The position numbers and the translations under genes are program-made. The notes beneath the pieces are model-generated. The model saw only the letters and a program-made list of their open reading frames with translations, was not told where the DNA came from and did not search any database. Positions 60,117 through 64,000 of a stretch of DNA of 64,000 bases are shown here, one piece after another. Origin of the DNA: Adiantum capillus-veneris (lineage: Eukaryota > Streptophyta > Polypodiopsida > Polypodiales > Pteridaceae); contig CM043955.1 in the NCBI GenBank assembly GCA_014529385.2, forward strand, positions 147,537,140 to 147,601,139, given 5' to 3'. Numbering within the stretch: the stretch's first letter is position 1; each line of letters begins with the position of its first letter.

Positions 60117-61460
60117 TCATACATCCGCGTATAATGATTGTATATACCCTGGATAAAACTCATGATCCATGTTAATTTCTGTGATAGGTACAAACTTAAA
60201 AGTTCCACTATCATCTTTGCGGTTTCTAATTGTTTCCCACACGGCTTGCAGCCATGGCTTTTCTACTTCTAGAATAGGCATCATTCCCTGTAACTTGGCA
60301 TCATCTATCGTATTTGCAACTACCTGGTATCCAATGGTTTTTGTATTTTTAGGTTCCCTGATATCAACAATTTTGTTTTCCCTACGCTCAATTTTCCTCT
60401 CCTTTTGGCGTGTCATCATTTCCTGACTGGGAATGTTTGTTTGTTTTTTTCCATTAGAGCTTGAGTGGTCTCCATGAGCCGTTTGCACATTTTCAATCTC
60501 TTTAATTTGAATTTAGGATTTGGGCATGTCAACCATCTTTGCTCTAATGTATGGTTGGTCTTTAATCTTGCCTCATAGGCTTGCAATAGAGCATCCAAGG
60601 ACTCCAATACTTTGTCCACCAAGACTAGATCACCTGATGAAATTTTGGAAGGCTCTACTCCTTTAATCTTTTACTTGTTCTCTTTTTCACGTTTAAGTTG
60701 CTCCCTAGTTTGTTGGAGCTTGGTCTCCAAGGCAGTCTTTTACTTTAGCCTTTTAGCTTTCATTTTGTCTCTTTTTACTTTCTTTGAGTCCTAACCGTCA
60801 CTCTTGAATTTAGTTTGATCTGGCTATTTTGGTTCGTCCTTCACTAGTTTGTTTCTTGCAGGTTCTTGAGCCTGAGCTCTGGTTACCATATTGATGGGAA
60901 TTGTCGGCTCGATTTCAAATACACTCAAATAAGGCAAAACTCCAATGACATTCATCATTGTTTTTCCTTTGTTTTTAGGATTCTTGAGGCAGTTTGAAAG
61001 TAAATGATCTATCCAACAACCCTCACAAAACGCAAAAATATTTGTTCGCTTGCATTTGTGTGGACAAATTCGGGCCTAATGATTACCTCCAATATATTCA
61101 TAGCAAGGACTTTCCGGTGGAGCAACTTGTTATGCTCCCATTGGTTGTCATGTCCTAAGAGGATATCCTCTAGGTTTGCAGTTTTGATTCTCTATGAACA
61201 TGAGTGCATTTCGTCCATCGTGTAGTGGTTTTTTGTTGGCTAAGCAATGTATGAAGGTTCTGCAGCCTCATTTGACCTTATCTGCAAAGGATAACCCTTG
61301 TTAGCTTATGTAGTTCCTTCCGCGTCTCCCTCATACGTTTCCAATGGCTCTTCATAGTATCAAGTTGGTGGCAACATCTGCTGACTAATGAGTGCTTCTA
61401 TATCAAACAATCTCCCTATTGTTTTGAGGTAAGGGAGGTTGTTGACCCAACACACATTGT
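60117..61460 (-). pseudogene. Element C Gag C-terminal remnants
   Basis: Frames 60117-60488 ('EINMDHEFYPGYIQSLYADV', matching element B 'EINMDHEFFPRYIRSLYGDV') and 60416-60622 ('VDKVLESLDALLQAYEARLK', matching B 'VDKVFEPLDVILKAYQARLK'). Between 60,800 and 61,460 the Gag counterpart is too broken to follow residue by residue. Confidence 0.55.
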
Positions 61461-61920
61461 GGTTTATCTCCCCCTTATGTTGCATTGTTTGGACCTATTT
61501 GGTACCTTAGTGGGGTGGAAAAAATTGCACCCTGAAGGTCCATATGGCCTTTCCCTCACGTAATTTCTATTGTAAAAACACTCGTTTGTCTTGTGGTTGG
61601 TGTATTTTTGCTTGATTTCACACCAATTCAAGGCTCTTGTGGTACATTTGCTACTTGTGGTGGTTGTTGTCATAGATTTGGATTTTGGGACTATTTGGTG
61701 GTGTGTTGTTTGGGCCTATTTGGTACCTTAGTGGTGGTGACAAAGATTGCACCCCGAGGTCCATATGGCCTTTCCCTCATGTAATTTCTATTGTAAAAAC
61801 ACTCGTTTGTCTTGTGCTTGGTGTAGTGTTTCTTGATTGCACACCAATTCAAGGCTCTTGGTAGTTTTGTTGTTTGTGGCAGTTGTTGTCGTAGATTTGG
61901 ATTTTGTCAATAGTTTTGGT
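61461..61920 (-). repeat. Tandem duplication inside element C Gag
   Basis: About 220-base direct repeat: 61,488-61,705 and 61,708-61,920 share 'CCATATGGCCTTTCCCTCA' and 'AATTTCTATTGTAAAAACAC'. Each copy encodes on the minus strand a possible decayed knuckle 'NHKTNECFYNRNYVRERPYG' or its variant. Confidence 0.7.
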
Positions 61921-63466
61921 TCATTCTCCAAATCACTTCCTTGACCATTTGATCAACATTTGTTCTGATTGAAGCATGAGCTCTCCTCTAAGTTGATGGT
62001 TTGCTTGTGGTTGAAGAGGCACTGCTGGGAATGGTGTCGTCATCTTTTCATACCTCTCCATAAACCGTGCAATTGTTGATACAACACTTCTCTAGTGACC
62101 TAGTCAAAGGTGATGCACTCCTTCACGTGTAGATCCTTCTTGAGAGATTCATTTCTCAAGCCCTCTATAAGGAAAAGTGACAATCTCTCATCTTGCGATA
62201 ACTCTCGTATAGAAGATTTCTTGATGTATTGCTTAAAGAGAAGCGAAGCTTCCTTCACCTTTTCATTCTCTTTCTGCTTAAAGGCATAGATTTGAAAAAT
62301 TGTGTTATGCTTGATTCTCCTTTTTTAAAATTCCTATGCAAGCTCTCATAGGAGTTGCTCGATGTCTGGAAAATATCTGCTATTTAATGGTTGGAACCAT
62401 GTCAATGCTATTCCTTCCAAATTTAAACCAAATTTCTCGTGTTGAGTGTGGAAATCTACTATTTATTCAGCACTTAAGACTTTCTTAAAGAGTGAAACAT
62501 GTGCATATGGATCCCCTCACCCATTGTACTTTTTGGCTACACACTTCGCCACTTGGAATGGCCACATCCATCATGTTTTGGCTACCATCCTCATTACTCT
62601 AGATTCTCCTAAAACAACATCTCCAGCTTCATATCCACCACTAGGAACTCTGGTTGGAGTTCTCTTCGTAACTCTCTTATCAAGTTGCAAATCTCTTACT
62701 TCAGTCCAGGTTTCTAGAACTCTCGTAGTGTGGATTGTGTATGGAGCATCACTGTCCCAACAAGTGGTCTTTGGAACCCTCAAATTTAAGGATTCGTTAG
62801 TCTCGGTACAAAAAATATGGTCGTCTGAATGAATCTTCCACTCTAGTTTTAACAGGACTCGATCTTCCTGTTTTTGGCCTCGTCTTTGAGATAATCAGTC
62901 TACAACATGCTAGGAGTGACATAATACTGATGGAGTGGTCCTCCAAAGTACGTATATCTCTTCAACTCCTTGCAATCTACAGCAAAATATCTTCTCCCAT
63001 ACTTATCAAGCATGATCACATGGGTATCTCTGCCTTTTTTGTATATAAAGACATACAAGTTTTTTTGCTCAAATAATTCTCCAATGTAACTCGTCACGCT
63101 TATAACAAAGCATCCACTCTCATTTTTGTACTTGTACAATCCCACATGAGTGGTGTCCATGTTGACTTGAGTCGCCTCATTCACTTGCCTTAACTTCACA
63201 TTAGGAATGCCTAGCTTTGGCGGCTTGTCTTCAGGATCAACGTTAACTTTATCCTTGGTGTCTTTCAATCCCCACTTGTCCACAATATAGAGATTTTGTG
63301 CAACTAAATACATTGTACTCTCGTCATCAAAGTATCGATCACCAGTGTATTCCATAAGCACTATGTCCTTGAACTCACTAGGTCTTTTCTCTAATTTCAC
63401 GCAATAGCAATCCATACCGTCTTTGTAAATCTTTGCACTTTGTTTTTTTTCAAACTGATATTTCAA
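61921..63466 (-). pseudogene. Element C Gag N-terminal and capsid remnants
   Basis: 62900-63466 is a 188-residue frame homologous to element B 40,462-40,758 ('NLYVFIYKKGRD', 'YGRRYFAVDCKELKRYTYFG'). The capsid core corresponding to B 39,968-40,252 lies at about 62,130-62,450 but is full of stops. The short + strand frame at 62446-62832 is a shadow. Confidence 0.55.
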
Positions 63467-64000
63467 GTGGAATAGTTTTATGGTTGGTGCGGGTTAGGAT
63501 GGTCTTGTCCCCATGTTGGTTCCCTCTTTGAAAATCACACTCTTGGTGGCTATGAGTTTCAGCCGCTCTGTTAGTCAAAATCTGAAGTTATCTCACTTTA
63601 GGTTTAAAAAATCTATTTTGCTTGCAAAATACACAAATCAAGTCCATATTCAACTTTAAAAAGACCACTAGGATCCTTATGACTAACTCTACCTATAGTA
63701 TACTTTTGGTCTCAATCTATGATAAAGAAACATGGATTGCGATCCATGTACCTTTGTGTCAGAATGGGATGAAACTTGGTACACAACTTGCCCTTGTTGG
63801 TACACTGATCCTAGATATATACCTTTTGTGTTATTTGACCAGTTTAGGCAAACCAAAAGTCAAAACCTAGGTATGCTTAGTGATTTTTGGTCTTGAAGTG
63901 TTTTTGCCCCTTTTGATCCACTTTTTGAACCTTTTTGGCTACCTTGCTTTTGGAAGTATTGCTTAAATTGATGTATGATATAAGATGGTACAGTTTGTAT
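63467..64000 (-). other. Element C leader, partial
   Basis: Non-coding. It contains one palindrome of the element B type (63730-63749), with flanking sequence homologous to B 42,010-42,200 ('GAAACTTG', 'CTTGCCCTTG', 'AAAGTCAA...CCTAGG'). Confidence 0.6.

Larger units (their letters stand above)
55495..64000 (-). mobile_element. Element C: decayed autonomous relative of element B, partial
   Basis: Minus-strand Ty3/gypsy element that runs off the window. It has, from right to left, leader with one palindrome, Gag, protease, RT, RNase H and integrase. Gag, protease and the post-protease block are close to element B. All frames are broken. Protease followed by RT, RNase H and integrase is the Ty3/gypsy order; no chromodomain is seen after the integrase, consistent with the non-chromovirus branch. 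Confidence 0.75.

Overview
The window looks like land-plant nuclear DNA made almost entirely of repeats. I see no convincing host protein gene, tRNA or rRNA. Evidence for a plant: LTR retrotransposons primed by tRNA-Asp and initiator tRNA-Met, integrated caulimovirid (pararetrovirus) sequence, long (CA)n/(GA)n tracts and several levels of nesting. The style fits a large, slowly purged genome such as a gymnosperm, but that is inference.

Left block (1-25,530): a rearranged endogenous pararetrovirus (EPRV) array on the + strand, reading RNase H end, duplicated promoter region, leader, movement-protein-like and coat-protein remnants, zinc knuckle, linker, protease, RT, RNase H and promoter region again. 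All its frames are broken. Two elements are nested in it. A 6.6-kb TIR element (4072-10651, TA duplication) splits the coat-protein region just before the zinc knuckle. A young Ty3/gypsy-type element E1 (13766-22852, - strand, ATCTT duplication, tRNA-Asp primer site) sits in the linker and carries only Gag and protease plus a tail with WVPK motifs. The array ends with a short inverted EPRV piece and microsatellites.

Middle block (25,881-54,428): element A, an old + strand chromovirus with about 2.5-kb LTRs, an initiator-Met primer site and a broken gag joined to a chromodomain tail with the rest of pol deleted. Its 3' LTR is interrupted by element B (31213-52630, - strand), another Gag-protease element without RT or integrase. 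B has three tandem LTR copies on its left and a leader with seven evenly spaced palindromes. B's right LTR is in turn interrupted by an 8.2-kb TIR DNA transposon (43771-52013). That transposon carries two convergent spliced genes: a five-exon (four coding segments resolved) transposase-like gene on the - strand and a RING-finger gene on the + strand, with ACCGGT/ACCAGT-rich repeats between and within them.

Right block (54,429-64,000): an unexplained spacer, an LTR fragment related to E1's LTR, then element C on the - strand, a decayed relative of B that has protease, RT, RNase H and integrase and runs off the window. C is the autonomous type; E1 and B look like Gag-protease partners that would need RT and integrase in trans. 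The most unusual object is the RING-carrying DNA transposon; next are the WVPK-motif tail shared by E1 and B and the palindrome series in B's leader.
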